From assembly GCA_022843465.1 (NCBI GenBank), contig JALHNO010000008.1:119688-183687 (forward strand): a DNA stretch of 64,000 nt, in the 5' to 3' direction. This DNA is from Pseudomonadota bacterium. Lineage in GTDB: Bacteria > Pseudomonadota > Gammaproteobacteria > Xanthomonadales > Ahniellaceae. Below the pieces are notes generated by a model. The model was not told the origin of the DNA and did not search any database. It saw only the letters and a program-made list of their open reading frames with translations. Position numbers and translations under genes: made by a program. Below, piece by piece: positions 44,822 through 53,302 of the stretch (its first letter is position 1; every line of letters begins with the position of its first letter).

Positions 44822-45573
44822 TCGCAGGCGGCGGCCCGTGGCTGGCCTGGGCCTTGCTCGCGAGCGTGCTGCTGGTGCTGGCCCTGATCCTGCTCTGGTG
44901 GCAGCAGCGCCGCCTGCGGGCCTGTGCGCGGCAACTGCAGATGCACGCGCTGGAACAGCACGAGGCGGTACGCACCCGTGCCGCCAGTGAAGAACGCGAA
45001 CGCATCTTCCGCAATCTGCATGACGATCTCGGTGCCAAATTGCTGCAGTTGATCTACTCGGCCAACAGTCCCGAGCAAGCCGATCTGGCGCGCGCCGTCC
45101 TGCAGGACGTGCGTGATGTGGTGACGCGGTCGCGCGGCGCGCCCGGCAGTCTGCTCGAAGTGCTCGGTGAAATCCGCAGCGAGGCCGAACAGCGGCTGCG
45201 CAGCGTCGAGATTGCACTCGACTGGCAGCAGCCCGACGATCTGCCGGATCCGGCGCTGGACGAGGGGCAGTCACTGCACCTGTTCCGCATCGTGCGCGAG
45301 GCCATCAGCAATGTGATCCGGCACGCGCGTGCGCATGCGATCCGTGTCCGGATGGTGTCCGATAGCCGCGTGCTGCGGCTGGAGTTGATCGATGATGGCA
45401 TCGGACCGCATTCCGGCCAGTCGGCCAGCGGTCGCGGCAAGGACAATATGCGCGCGCGCGCACGTCAACTCGATGGCGACATCACCTGGAAGGGCGGCAC
45501 TGCCGGCGGTACCAAGGTCCTGCTCAGCTTTCCGCTGCCAGTGCCGCCAGCCGCGCCACAGTTGCACCCCTGA
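44818..45573 (+). CDS. NarL-type sensor histidine kinase with minimal sensor
   Basis: A 251-residue kinase with a single N-terminal TM helix (about 9-28) and almost no periplasmic part. After a short helical linker comes the HisKA_3-type motif ERIFRNLHDDLGAKL with His68, then a HATPase_c domain with the N-box REAISNVIRHARA, IDDGIG and a late GGTKVLLSFPLP. It overlaps the isomerase by four bases and precedes the LuxR-type regulator by 27 bp. The lack of an input domain suggests it senses through its TM segment or a partner protein. Confidence 0.9.
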   Translation: MIAGGGPWLAWALLASVLLVLALILLWWQQRRLRACARQLQMHALEQHEAVRTRAASEERERIFRNLHDDLGAKLLQLIYSANSPEQADLARAVLQDVRDVVTRSRGAPGSLLEVLGEIRSEAEQRLRSVEIALDWQQPDDLPDPALDEGQSLHLFRIVREAISNVIRHARAHAIRVRMVSDSRVLRLELIDDGIGPHSGQSASGRGKDNMRARARQLDGDITWKGGTAGGTKVLLSFPLPVPPAAPQLHP

Positions 45574-45600
45574 GCGGCGAAGGCGCTATCGTTGCCGCTC

Positions 45601-46260
45601 ATGAGCTCATTCACTTCCGCCCTCGTTGTCGATGATCTGCCGCACTGCCGGACCTGGGTCGCGCAGGCGCTCTCGCATGCGTTTCCCGGCATCATCATCG
45701 GCATGGCCGATACCGTGCAGGGTGGTTTGCGCGGTGTCGCGGCAGCGCCGCCACTGGCCCTGATCGATCTCGGTCTTCCCGATGGTTCCGGCCTGCAGAT
45801 CATCGAAGCGCTCAAGCGCGATGTGCCCGAATGCATCACGGTGGTATCGACCGTGTTCGACGATGATGCGCATTTGTTTCCGGCGCTGCGTGCCGGCGCC
45901 CATGGCTATGTGCTGAAGGATGAGCCGATCGCGTCGCTGGCCGCGATGCTCAGCGGCATCGCCAGTGGCCAGCCGCCGCTTTCGCCATCGATCGCGCGGC
46001 GGCTGCTGCGGCATTTCCAGCCTGCTGCGATCACTCCGACCGGCAGCGATGATTGTGCCCTGACCGCGCGCGAGACCGAGGTGCTCAGATTGATCGCCAA
46101 GGGCTTCACCGTGCCACAGGTTGCCGAGACGCTGTCATTGACCCGCAACACGGTGGCCGGCTATCTGAAGGACATCTACCGGAAACTTCGGGTATCCACC
46201 CGCGCCGAGGCCACACTGGAAGCGGCGCGGCGCGGCCTGGTGCGCAGCGATACCTTCTGA
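45601..46260 (+). CDS. NarL/LuxR-family response regulator
   Basis: A 219-residue regulator. The receiver has the acidic pair VVDDLP and phosphoacceptor Asp56 in LIDLGLPDGSG; VVSTVFDDD and YVLKDEP supply the Thr/Ser and Lys switch residues. The C-terminal LuxR helix-turn-helix (about 155-212) reads LTARETEVLRLIAKGFTVP then TLSLTRNTVAGYLKDIY. Paired with the kinase just upstream. A long hairpin follows the stop. Confidence 0.92.
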   Translation: MSSFTSALVVDDLPHCRTWVAQALSHAFPGIIIGMADTVQGGLRGVAAAPPLALIDLGLPDGSGLQIIEALKRDVPECITVVSTVFDDDAHLFPALRAGAHGYVLKDEPIASLAAMLSGIASGQPPLSPSIARRLLRHFQPAAITPTGSDDCALTARETEVLRLIAKGFTVPQVAETLSLTRNTVAGYLKDIYRKLRVSTRAEATLEAARRGLVRSDTF

Positions 46261-46670
46261 TCCCCCGTCCCCGACATTCGCCCGGCCGGCTGCGCTTATC
46301 GTGCGCAATGCCGGCCGGTCGACGGGGCGAACCCTGCCACTGAGCGACTTCGTCCTGCGATCCAGCGGTCAGACCGACCTCCAGATTGTAAATCCTGGTG
46401 TAGCTGCACCTGAGCGATCAGCGAACCCGTTGGCCGCCTCTGCGGCGCCCTGTGCGGCGACGTGTAGACAGCGTAGCGATGCCGCCAGCACGCAGCCACC
46501 CCATGGATGTGGGGGTCGGCTTGCTCGCCCGCCAGGCCGGGGTCCGGCGACGCGCCCAGAGCAGCCAATGTTGCACATGACCGCGTGCCAGAACGCCTGC
46601 GCCGCCGCGTCAGGGCTTGCGTCATCGGTCCCATGGTGCGACCCTGTTCGTCGAACAAGGGAAGGGCCGA
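46261..46670. other. Non-coding gap of 410 bp
   Basis: Apart from the terminator-like hairpin at its left end and the GAAGGG-type ribosome-binding site at its right end, I see no gene, repeat or convincing promoter. Open frames across it lack ribosome-binding sites and family character. The right half is GC-rich with short hairpins and could hold the promoter of the FG-GAP gene. Confidence 0.5.
46282..46318 (+). terminator. Terminator-like long hairpin after the two-component operon
   Basis: CCGGCCGGC plus TGCGC (46282-46295) pair with GCGCA plus GCCGGCCGG (46303-46318), with a two-base bulge and a seven-base loop. An outer CCCCGTC/GACGGGG pair (46263-46269 with 46321-46327) can extend it. 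No T tract follows, but the structure sits just after the regulator stop. Confidence 0.5.
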
Positions 46671-48290
46671 ATGCCTGGATTCGAGCGCCGCATCGCAGCC
46701 ACGGCTGCGCTGATCGCCATCCCCATTGCTGCCGTGCAGGCAGAGTGGCGATTCAGTGATGCCACAGCGACGGCCCAGGCCGAGGTCGGGCACTGGTACC
46801 AGTTCGGCTTCCAGAACATGGCCGATATGACCGCGGGGGGCGCCGCTGGCGGCGATCTCGACAATGACGGTGATATCGATCTGGTCGTGGTGCGTGCCGA
46901 TCTCGGGCCACCCACGGTGCTGCTCAATCGCGGCGACGGCATCTTCGACACCGCCGCCGGCAGCGGTCTGGCCGCCAGTAGCCAGGGCGCCATCAATGGC
47001 GCGAGCCTGGTGGACATCGACGGCAATGGCAGCCTCGACCTGATGCTGGGCGGCGTCAATGGCCAGCCCGCACTGTTCTGGCTCAATGATGGTCTGGGCC
47101 AGTTCTCGCTCTCTGCCGCCAATGTCGAATTTTCCGCAGCCGCGGGCAACGAGTTGCGACGCAACAGTTACAGCGCGAGCTTTGCCGATGTCGATCGCGA
47201 TGGTGATCTCGACATGGCCCTCGGCCATTGGGATGCGCCTGATCGCGGCGGTGGTGGACATCTGTGGTTGCAGCAGGCGGGGAGCTGGATCTCGGCTGAG
47301 TCCTGGTTCGCGGGCGCGCCGTGGTCGAGCAGCGATTTCTCGTTCACGCCGGCATTTGCCGATTTCAATGCGGATGGCTGGCCGGATCTCGCTGTCGCCG
47401 CGGATTTCGGCACCTCGCGCTGGTTTCTCAATCAGGCCGGTGCCGCGATGCTCGACAGCACGACGGCGGTCATCAGCGACGAGAATGGCATGGGTTCGGC
47501 GATTGCCGACTACGACAATGATGGTGATCCCGACTGGTTCGTGTCCTCGGTCTGGTACCCCAGCGATCCTCGCCGCGGTGGTGCCGGCACCACCGGCAAT
47601 CGACTCTATCGCAACACCGGCAGCGGATTCGAGGATGTCACCGAAGCAGCGGGAGTCCGTGCCGGTTACTGGGGCTGGGGCAGCTGCTTCGCCGACTTCA
47701 ACCACGATGGCTGGCTGGATCTGTTCCATGTCAACGGCTGGCCGGCGCCTCAGCAGCCCGGCGCCGAGTTCTATCTGGTCGATCCTGCGCGCCTGTTCAT
47801 CAGCAATGGCGATGGCACCTTCAGCGAGCGCGCCGCCGAACTGGGTATCCAGGACATTGGGCAGGGCCGCGCGGTGGTCTGTGCCGACCTCGACAATGAC
47901 GGTGATATCGATCTTTACACCCAGAACACGGGCGGCAATGCGGCGCAGCCTGGTCGCACGCGCTTATGGCGCAATGAGGAAGGCAATACGCTGCCCTGGT
48001 TGCGCATCCGTCTGCGCCAGCCCGGCGCGAACCCCGATGCGGTGGGTGCGCGGGTTCAGCTGAGCGCGGCAGGAATACGCCAGACCAGAGAGATTTCGGC
48101 GGGAAACAACTATCTGTCCTCCAATCCGATCGAGGCGCATTTTGGATTGGGCGCAGCCAGCGGAACCTCGATGATCGATGTCCGTTGGCCCGATGGCGTG
48201 GACGAGCGATTTGCAGCGCCCGTGCTGCGCCAGCGTCTGCTGCTGGTGCGCGGCAGCGGCAGCGAACTTTTTGGTGATGGTCTTGAGTAG
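46671..48290 (+). CDS. Secreted FG-GAP/VCBS repeat protein with UnbV domain
   Basis: The ATG at 46671, with GAAGGG upstream, gives 539 residues; an earlier ATG 18 codons upstream would precede the signal peptide awkwardly. The signal peptide ends near AVQA. Seven calcium-binding DxDxDG-type loops mark an FG-GAP beta-propeller (GDLDNDGDIDLV, VDIDGNGSLDL, ADVDRDGDLDM, ADFNADGWPDL, ADYDNDGDPDW, ADFNHDGWLDL, ADLDNDGDIDL). An ASPIC/UnbV domain follows (NYLSSNPIEAHFGLG). The protein ends in ELFGDGLE, a variant of the D-G-F-E tail of the gene at 49863. Extracellular or surface role likely; ligand unknown. Confidence 0.88.
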   Translation: MPGFERRIAATAALIAIPIAAVQAEWRFSDATATAQAEVGHWYQFGFQNMADMTAGGAAGGDLDNDGDIDLVVVRADLGPPTVLLNRGDGIFDTAAGSGLAASSQGAINGASLVDIDGNGSLDLMLGGVNGQPALFWLNDGLGQFSLSAANVEFSAAAGNELRRNSYSASFADVDRDGDLDMALGHWDAPDRGGGGHLWLQQAGSWISAESWFAGAPWSSSDFSFTPAFADFNADGWPDLAVAADFGTSRWFLNQAGAAMLDSTTAVISDENGMGSAIADYDNDGDPDWFVSSVWYPSDPRRGGAGTTGNRLYRNTGSGFEDVTEAAGVRAGYWGWGSCFADFNHDGWLDLFHVNGWPAPQQPGAEFYLVDPARLFISNGDGTFSERAAELGIQDIGQGRAVVCADLDNDGDIDLYTQNTGGNAAQPGRTRLWRNEEGNTLPWLRIRLRQPGANPDAVGARVQLSAAGIRQTREISAGNNYLSSNPIEAHFGLGAASGTSMIDVRWPDGVDERFAAPVLRQRLLLVRGSGSELFGDGLE

Positions 48291-48353
48291 TGCACCCTGT
48301 TCTGCAGGTGCATTCGTACGATGGTTCAGCGACACAGTCCAGAGGGGATTTCC

Positions 48354-49853
48354 ATGAATACAGTCATTCGAGCAAGCGCCTTGATCGCAGCATTCACCGC
48401 AGCACCGTTGGCGGCGCAACAGGTAACGGTGCAGGCCGGCGGAGATGCCGCGACGCATGCCGTTGCCTCCAGCTACGAGAAGGTCCGTCTGCTGGTGACC
48501 GGACCCAATGGTCTGGTTTCCGAACAGGTGCGCAGCGGCGCGGGCAACAACAGCTTCAGCATCGATACCCGTCTGCTCCCGGATGGTTACTACAATTACC
48601 GCTTCGACTTCCAGACGGCGACCGCCACCCGGCCTGGCAGCACGCACAGCCCCAGCAACGAAGATGGCCGCGCAGTGACCAGCGCACTTCCTGGCGGTAT
48701 CGCGCCGGCACCCAGCGGCGGTGGCTTTCTGTTGCGCGGTGGCCAGGTGATCTTCCCCAGGGCGAACAGCGCTGATGGCGATCAGGATGTTCCCGGCAAG
48801 ACGGCCGCGCCCCGGCCGAAGGACCAGGTCATCCCGGACGATCTGATCGTCCAGTTTTCAGCCTGCGTGGGCACCGACTGCGTCAACGGCGAATCCTTCG
48901 GCTTTGATACCATCCGGCTCAAGGAAAACAACACGCGGATCAAGTTCGAAGACACGTCAGCAGCCGGGTTCCCTGCGGTCGACTGGCAACTGACCGCGAA
49001 CGACAGCGCAGCCGGCGGTCAGGACAAATTCTCCATCGAGGACATCACCGGTTCCCGTGTTCCGCTGACCATCGAAGGCGGCGCGACCACGGATTCCGTC
49101 TACGTTGATTCCACCGGGCGGATAGGATTCCGCACTGCGACGCCGGTACTGGATCTGCACGTGAACACCAGCAACTCGCCGGCTATACGGCTGGAGCAGA
49201 ACGCCAACGGCGGCTTCACCGCCCAGACCTGGGATGTCTCCGGCAACGAAGCCAACTTCTTCATCCGCGATGTCACCGGCGGCTCCCGGCTCTCGTTCCG
49301 GATCCGACCGGGCGCGCCGACTTCCAGCATCGATATCGCGGGCAATGGCGATGTCGGCTTCGGAACCGCATCGCCGCAAGCGCGCGTGAACGCCAGCAAG
49401 GCGGTCGATATCAATGCGCCCGAGCCGATGCTGCGCGTCACCAACCAGAACTTCGGTACGGACGCCAACCTGCAGCCCGAAGACCATCGCTTCGAGGTCG
49501 ACAGCAATGGCAATGTCAACGCGCGCGGAACGATTTCGCAGCTGTCCAGCCGCACTGCCAAGGAAGGCTTCGAGCCGATCGATCGGGCCGAACTGCTGGC
49601 CCGCGTCGCCGGCCTGCCGGTCGGCACCTGGCGCTATATCGCAGCGCCCGATCGCCACCTTGGGCCGGTCGCCGAGGATTTCCACCAGGCCTTCGGACTT
49701 GGCAGTACCGACAAGATGATTGCGCCCTCCGATCTCGCCGGCGTCGCACTGGCGGCGGTGCAGGCACTTCAGCAGGAGGTCCAGCAGCGCGACCAGCAAA
49801 TCGAGGCATTGGAGCGTCGGCTGGCCGATCTCGAAGCGCGCAGCGCGCACTGA
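48354..49853 (+). CDS. Secreted protein with S74 intramolecular-chaperone (ICE) domain
   Basis: The ATG at 48354 follows AGAGGGGA and gives 499 residues with a signal peptide ending near PLAA. The N-terminal half (about 20-150) is a beta-rich domain of unknown type; the middle has repeated IRLEQNANGG and SSIDIAGNGDVGFGT units typical of tail-fibre-like shafts. The C-terminus is a peptidase S74 domain with the self-cleavage pair Ser398 and Lys403 (SSRTAK), YIAAPDRHLGPVAEDF, DLAGVALAAVQAL and a terminal coiled coil. In phage tail spikes this domain drives trimerisation and then cuts itself off. Here it is a chromosomal exported protein without phage neighbours. Confidence 0.85.
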   Translation: MNTVIRASALIAAFTAAPLAAQQVTVQAGGDAATHAVASSYEKVRLLVTGPNGLVSEQVRSGAGNNSFSIDTRLLPDGYYNYRFDFQTATATRPGSTHSPSNEDGRAVTSALPGGIAPAPSGGGFLLRGGQVIFPRANSADGDQDVPGKTAAPRPKDQVIPDDLIVQFSACVGTDCVNGESFGFDTIRLKENNTRIKFEDTSAAGFPAVDWQLTANDSAAGGQDKFSIEDITGSRVPLTIEGGATTDSVYVDSTGRIGFRTATPVLDLHVNTSNSPAIRLEQNANGGFTAQTWDVSGNEANFFIRDVTGGSRLSFRIRPGAPTSSIDIAGNGDVGFGTASPQARVNASKAVDINAPEPMLRVTNQNFGTDANLQPEDHRFEVDSNGNVNARGTISQLSSRTAKEGFEPIDRAELLARVAGLPVGTWRYIAAPDRHLGPVAEDFHQAFGLGSTDKMIAPSDLAGVALAAVQALQQEVQQRDQQIEALERRLADLEARSAH

Positions 49854-49862
49854 GGTGCGACC

Positions 49863-50834
49863 ATGAAGATCAGAATGGGAGTTGGACTCGCGTTGATTTG
49901 CGGACTGGGCGCGATGCCGGCCGGCGCGGCGCTGCTGCGTGTTGATGTGGAAGAACGTGCCGATGGCAACCGCATCAAGGTCTTTGACGGCGCAACCGGT
50001 TCCGCCGCCTATGCCGACGCCGCGACCATGGCGATCCAGGTCGGAACGGTTGCTGCGGATCCGGTCGGCAATCGCGTGTTCTTCATCGGCAACAGCGGGG
50101 CCAGTCAGGGCATCTACCGGCTGGACTACACCACGACGCAGGTGGCGGTCCCCACTGCGTTCCCGCCAGCGCTGCGCGCCACCCATCTGGAGTGGGACAG
50201 CAGCGGCACGCAGAGACTGGTGGGTGTTGCCTTGGCGACCGCTGACGAGAGCAGTCGACTTTTTGTCGTGCAGGGTAGCGTGACCACGGATCTTGGGATG
50301 CCCGAGACGGATTGCTGCACCTTTCGGGCAGGCGTTTCGGCGTTTCGTGCCAGTGACGACAGTCTGTTTCTGGTGGGGCGACGCGGCACCGACGTCGTCG
50401 ATCAACTGTTTCGCTTCACGATGAATCCACTCGCGTTGGCGCAGGCGGTGGCAGTTCCCGTTGATCTGACTGTCGATGAGCTCAACATCAGTTCCGGTGG
50501 CGGGCTGATCGGACTGGCCTGGTCCGCGACGGCGGAAGCCACGCAGGCGTTCACCGCCAACGCTGGCTTGGCGTTGACCACGCTCGGCAGCGGCATGACC
50601 GATTGCTGCTTTGTGATGGCCGGCGCCAGTGCCGTCGATACGGCAACCAACAGCCTGATCACGCTCGGTCCCGGAACAGTGACGGCGACGCCCAATCCAC
50701 CGCGATTGTGGACCTTCAATCTGGGCTCGGGATCGGTGATGGACGGAATGGCGCCGATCCGCGGTGCCGGACTGTTTGTCGACGCTACCCCGATTCTGGA
50801 TGACTCGGTGTTGTTTCTGGACGGCTTCGAATAG
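49863..50834 (+). CDS. Secreted hypothetical protein with C-terminal DGFE tail
   Basis: A 323-residue protein with a signal peptide ending near PAGA. The body has repeated strand patterns (TVAADPVGNRVFFIG, STRLFV-like and DTATNSLITLG) suggesting a beta-propeller of low similarity; two DCC pairs (ETDCCTF, MTDCCFV) occur about 90 residues apart. It ends VLFLDGFE. I do not recognise a family for the body; the terminal motif recurs in secreted proteins of Lysobacterales and may be a sorting or anchoring signal, which is inference. Ten bases separate it from the S74 gene. Confidence 0.75.
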   Translation: MKIRMGVGLALICGLGAMPAGAALLRVDVEERADGNRIKVFDGATGSAAYADAATMAIQVGTVAADPVGNRVFFIGNSGASQGIYRLDYTTTQVAVPTAFPPALRATHLEWDSSGTQRLVGVALATADESSRLFVVQGSVTTDLGMPETDCCTFRAGVSAFRASDDSLFLVGRRGTDVVDQLFRFTMNPLALAQAVAVPVDLTVDELNISSGGGLIGLAWSATAEATQAFTANAGLALTTLGSGMTDCCFVMAGASAVDTATNSLITLGPGTVTATPNPPRLWTFNLGSGSVMDGMAPIRGAGLFVDATPILDDSVLFLDGFE

Positions 50835-50840
50835 TTGCGG

Positions 50841-50863
50841 CGGCGACGCGGCGGGCGTCGCCG
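50841..50863 (+). terminator. Terminator-like hairpin
   Basis: CGGCGACGC and GCGTCGCCG pair around a five-base GC loop, six bases after the DGFE-tailed gene. No T tract follows. Confidence 0.4.
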
Positions 50864-50882
50864 AGTTGCGCGGTGCTGGTGA

Positions 50883-50930
50883 TCAGAAACCGTAGCGCAG
50901 AAATCCGCCGTCGACCGCGATTGCATCGCC
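50883..50930 (-). pseudogene. Relic: 3' end of an SDR oxidoreductase gene
   Basis: Read on the minus strand this 48-bp stretch encodes [15 protein letters not shown] and a stop, nearly the same as the end of the intact SDR gene at 52102 ([15 protein letters not shown]). The DNA is 39/48 identical to 52102-52149 in the same orientation, and similarity stops abruptly beyond. It is a stranded gene tail, not a functional gene. Confidence 0.75.
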
Positions 50931-50932
50931 CC

Positions 50933-50992
50933 TTTGTCGATGGCGGAATCCATGCCGACGACAGCCTGCTGTTCCAGGAGGGCTTCGGGTAG
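50933..50992 (+). pseudogene. Relic: 3' end of a DGFE-tailed protein gene
   Basis: Read on the plus strand this stretch encodes FVDGGIHADDSLLFQEGFG and TAG. It aligns with the end of the intact gene at 49863, FVDATPILDDSVLFLDGFE and TAG, in 10 of 19 positions. It has no start, promoter or upstream frame of similar character, so it looks like the surviving tail of a lost paralogue abutting the SDR relic. Confidence 0.6.
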
Positions 50993-51073
50993 TTCGCTCG
51001 CGGTCGCGACGCGATGAGCCCGATGCTGGGGCTCCGCGGCGCCTGATCGACCGTCGCCGCTCCCACATCGCGT

Positions 51074-52015
51074 TCATGCCGTCTCGATGGTGGCCACCGC
51101 TGGCGCGCGCACACGCAGCAACAGGGCCATGCCGAGCAGCACAACCGCCGTGCCCAGCAGTTGCAGCCAGGTGATCGGCTCGTCGAGCAACCACCAGCCG
51201 AGAAAGACCAGGGATGCCGGGCCGATCATGGCGGTCTGCGCGGTGAGCGCCGGTCCGATGCGGGCAATCGCGAACATCGTCAGATAGACCGGCAGCACCG
51301 TACAGAACAGCGCATTGAGGGCGGACAGGCTGTAGACGATGTCCGGCTGGCGCAAAGTTTCCAGCGGGTGAATCAGGGCGAACTGCAGCAGGCAGGCGAC
51401 GGTGGAAACACACATCGCATAGGCCACCAGACGCAGGCTGCCGACCCGTTTGACGAGCGCGCCGGACATCAGCAGATAGAGGGCATAGCTGATGGCAGCG
51501 GCAAACACCAGGGCACTGCCGAAGGCGACCTCGCTGCCGCCCAGGCGCAGCCCCTCGCAGAACACCAGCACGATGCCGGCATAGCTGACCAGCATCGCCA
51601 ACCATTGCTGCGGCATGACCTTGCGACCGAGAAACAGCAGGCCGATCAGCAGTACCAGCGAGGGATTCAGAAAGAGGATCAGCCGCTCCAGCGAGGCGCT
51701 GACGTACTGCAGACCCCAGAAATCGAGGAAGCTCGACAGGTAATAGCCAAGCAGGCCGAGCAGCACGATCTGCGCACATTCAGCCCAGCTCAGGCGCGTG
51801 CCACGCTGGTGCGCGCGCCAGGTTTCAAACAGCGCCACCGCAGCAAATACGGGCAGCGCAAACAGCATGCGCAGGGCAATCAGGGTCACTGCGTCGATGC
51901 CGTGGCGGTACAGCAACTTCGCCAGGATCGCCTTCGCCGAGAACAGGATGGCCGCGACCGCACCCAGCCAGAGACCATGACGATAGGCGGCGCTATGTGG
52001 AGCAGATTCGGACAT
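51074..52015 (-). CDS. EamA/DMT-family transporter
   Basis: Starting at MSESAPH (CAT at 52013-52015), which has GGAAAG a few bases upstream, gives 313 residues. Ten hydrophobic helices in two five-helix halves match the DMT (EamA) family; examples are LGAVAAILFSAKAILAKLLY and LVFLGWWLLDEPITWLQLLG. Substrates of this family are small metabolites such as amino acids. The gene lies between two direct copies of an SDR 3' end, the relic at 50883 and the intact gene at 52102. Confidence 0.88.
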   Translation of the reverse strand: MSESAPHSAAYRHGLWLGAVAAILFSAKAILAKLLYRHGIDAVTLIALRMLFALPVFAAVALFETWRAHQRGTRLSWAECAQIVLLGLLGYYLSSFLDFWGLQYVSASLERLILFLNPSLVLLIGLLFLGRKVMPQQWLAMLVSYAGIVLVFCEGLRLGGSEVAFGSALVFAAAISYALYLLMSGALVKRVGSLRLVAYAMCVSTVACLLQFALIHPLETLRQPDIVYSLSALNALFCTVLPVYLTMFAIARIGPALTAQTAMIGPASLVFLGWWLLDEPITWLQLLGTAVVLLGMALLLRVRAPAVATIETA

Positions 52016-52101
52016 CGGACTTTCCATGGGGCGGCCGGGCAGGCCGCCGCCATCAATGACAGGTGGCTGCGGCGCAATCAAGGCCGCCGTGCCGTCCGCG
52101 C

Positions 52102-52149
52102 TCAGAATCCGTAGCGCAGAAACCCGCCATCAACGGCAATCACTTCGCC
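52102..52149 (-). repeat. Direct repeat: SDR gene tail, partner of 50883-50930
   Basis: The last 48 bp of the SDR coding region match 50883-50930 at 39 of 48 positions in the same orientation. The two copies bracket the EamA gene and lie 1.2 kb apart. Confidence 0.7.
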
Positions 52150-52875
52150 GGTGACATAGCTCGACGCCGGCAGGCACAGAAACGCCACCGCGCCGGCGAC
52201 TTCTTCGGGCTCACCGATCCGTCCCATCGGGGTGCGATCGAGCACTTCATCGAGGTAAGCCTGCTCGGCCAGTCGCGGTGTCGTGCGGCCGGTGCGGATG
52301 TACCAGGGCGCCACCGCATTCACGCGGATGCCGTCGGCGGCCCACTCGCAGGCCAGATTGCGCGTCAGTTGGGTGATCGCGGCCTTGCTCATGCCATAGG
52401 GCGCGCCGGTGCGGACATGGCTGAGACCGGAGACCGAGCCGATGTTGACGATCGCTGACTGCGCATGCCGCGCAAGATGCGGATGCGCCAGCTGGCAGAG
52501 ATGAAACGCCGGCAGCACATTGATATCAAACAGTGCGCGCACATCCTCCGCAGAAACCTCGAGCGTGTCCTTGCGGATATTGCTGCCGACATTGTTGATC
52601 AGCAGATCCAGACCGCACTCCAGATCGCTGATCCAGTCGAATACGTCGAGGCGTTCCTCGTCGTCGGCCAGATCGGCCGGCATTGCCAGTACCCGCTGGT
52701 CCGGGTACGCAGAGGCAATCTCTGCGCGCGTCTGCTCCAGCACGATCTCGTCGCGCGCCACCAGCAGCAGGTCGGCGCCCAAGCCGGCAAGTTCTTCGGC
52801 GCAGGCGCGGCCGATCCCCTTGCTGGCGCCGGTAATCAGTGCCGTCTTGCCGTCGAGTCGCCAACGTTGACGCAT
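52102..52875 (-). CDS. Short-chain dehydrogenase/reductase, tropinone-reductase-like
   Basis: A 257-residue classical SDR with GAGGAA upstream of the ATG. The NAD(P)-binding TGASKGIG is at residues 15-22 and NNVGSN near 94-99; the catalytic tetrad is Asn119, Ser147, Tyr160 and Lys164 (YGMSK). [25 protein letters not shown] split around residue 175-195 is typical of tropinone-reductase-like SDRs. Substrate unknown. EamA lies downstream in the same direction and may be co-transcribed. Confidence 0.92.
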   Translation of the reverse strand: MRQRWRLDGKTALITGASKGIGRACAEELAGLGADLLLVARDEIVLEQTRAEIASAYPDQRVLAMPADLADDEERLDVFDWISDLECGLDLLINNVGSNIRKDTLEVSAEDVRALFDINVLPAFHLCQLAHPHLARHAQSAIVNIGSVSGLSHVRTGAPYGMSKAAITQLTRNLACEWAADGIRVNAVAPWYIRTGRTTPRLAEQAYLDEVLDRTPMGRIGEPEEVAGAVAFLCLPASSYVTGEVIAVDGGFLRYGF

Positions 52876-52959
52876 GCCAGATTTCCTCAGGATTCTGCCG
52901 ATAGCATAGCCATCTCGCTCAGGCAGACAAATTCAGAGCAATCCCAGGGAGCACAACCG

Positions 52960-53172
52960 ATGCGCCAGCTGATGTTTTTCTTGCTTGTTGCAGTGCTCGC
53001 GGCCTGCAGCGAGCCCACGCCCAGCGCCCCGCCAGCGGAGGCGAACGACAATCCGCTGCAGGGGACCGTGCTGCAGGATCAGGGCGAGGCATTGCGGCGG
53101 GCCAAAGAAGTGGAGGACGCCATCAACAACGCCGATCAAGAGCGCCGAGATCAGATCGACGCAGCGGAATGA
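52960..53172 (+). CDS. Small lipoprotein (hypothetical)
   Basis: A 70-residue protein with a short signal and lipobox LAAC (Cys16). The mature part is a Pro/Ala-rich linker followed by a highly charged helix (EALRRAKEVEDAINNADQERR), resembling a small coiled-coil lipoprotein. A CAGGGA site lies nine bases upstream of the ATG. No family recognised. It is 130 bp before the CtpA-type protease gene. Confidence 0.75.
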   Translation: MRQLMFFLLVAVLAACSEPTPSAPPAEANDNPLQGTVLQDQGEALRRAKEVEDAINNADQERRDQIDAAE

Positions 53173-53302
53173 GGCGGTGCAAACCGGCGCTGGCACGGGC
53201 TGGTTCCAGCGACAGGCCGTGTTCACGCCGCGCTGGGGCATAATGGGCCAGCAATCCGGCGCGGCCCGCTGCGCCACCATCCGGCTTCCACGAGTGCTCA
53301 CC

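Noticed and set aside
46301-46759. Open frames in the gap between the two-component operon and the FG-GAP gene
   Set aside because: No ribosome-binding sites, biased Arg/Ala/Pro composition and no family features in either direction.
48354-49853. Prophage remnant, suggested by the S74 domain
   Set aside because: No integrase, capsid, terminase or lysis genes nearby; the protein has its own signal peptide and secreted neighbours.
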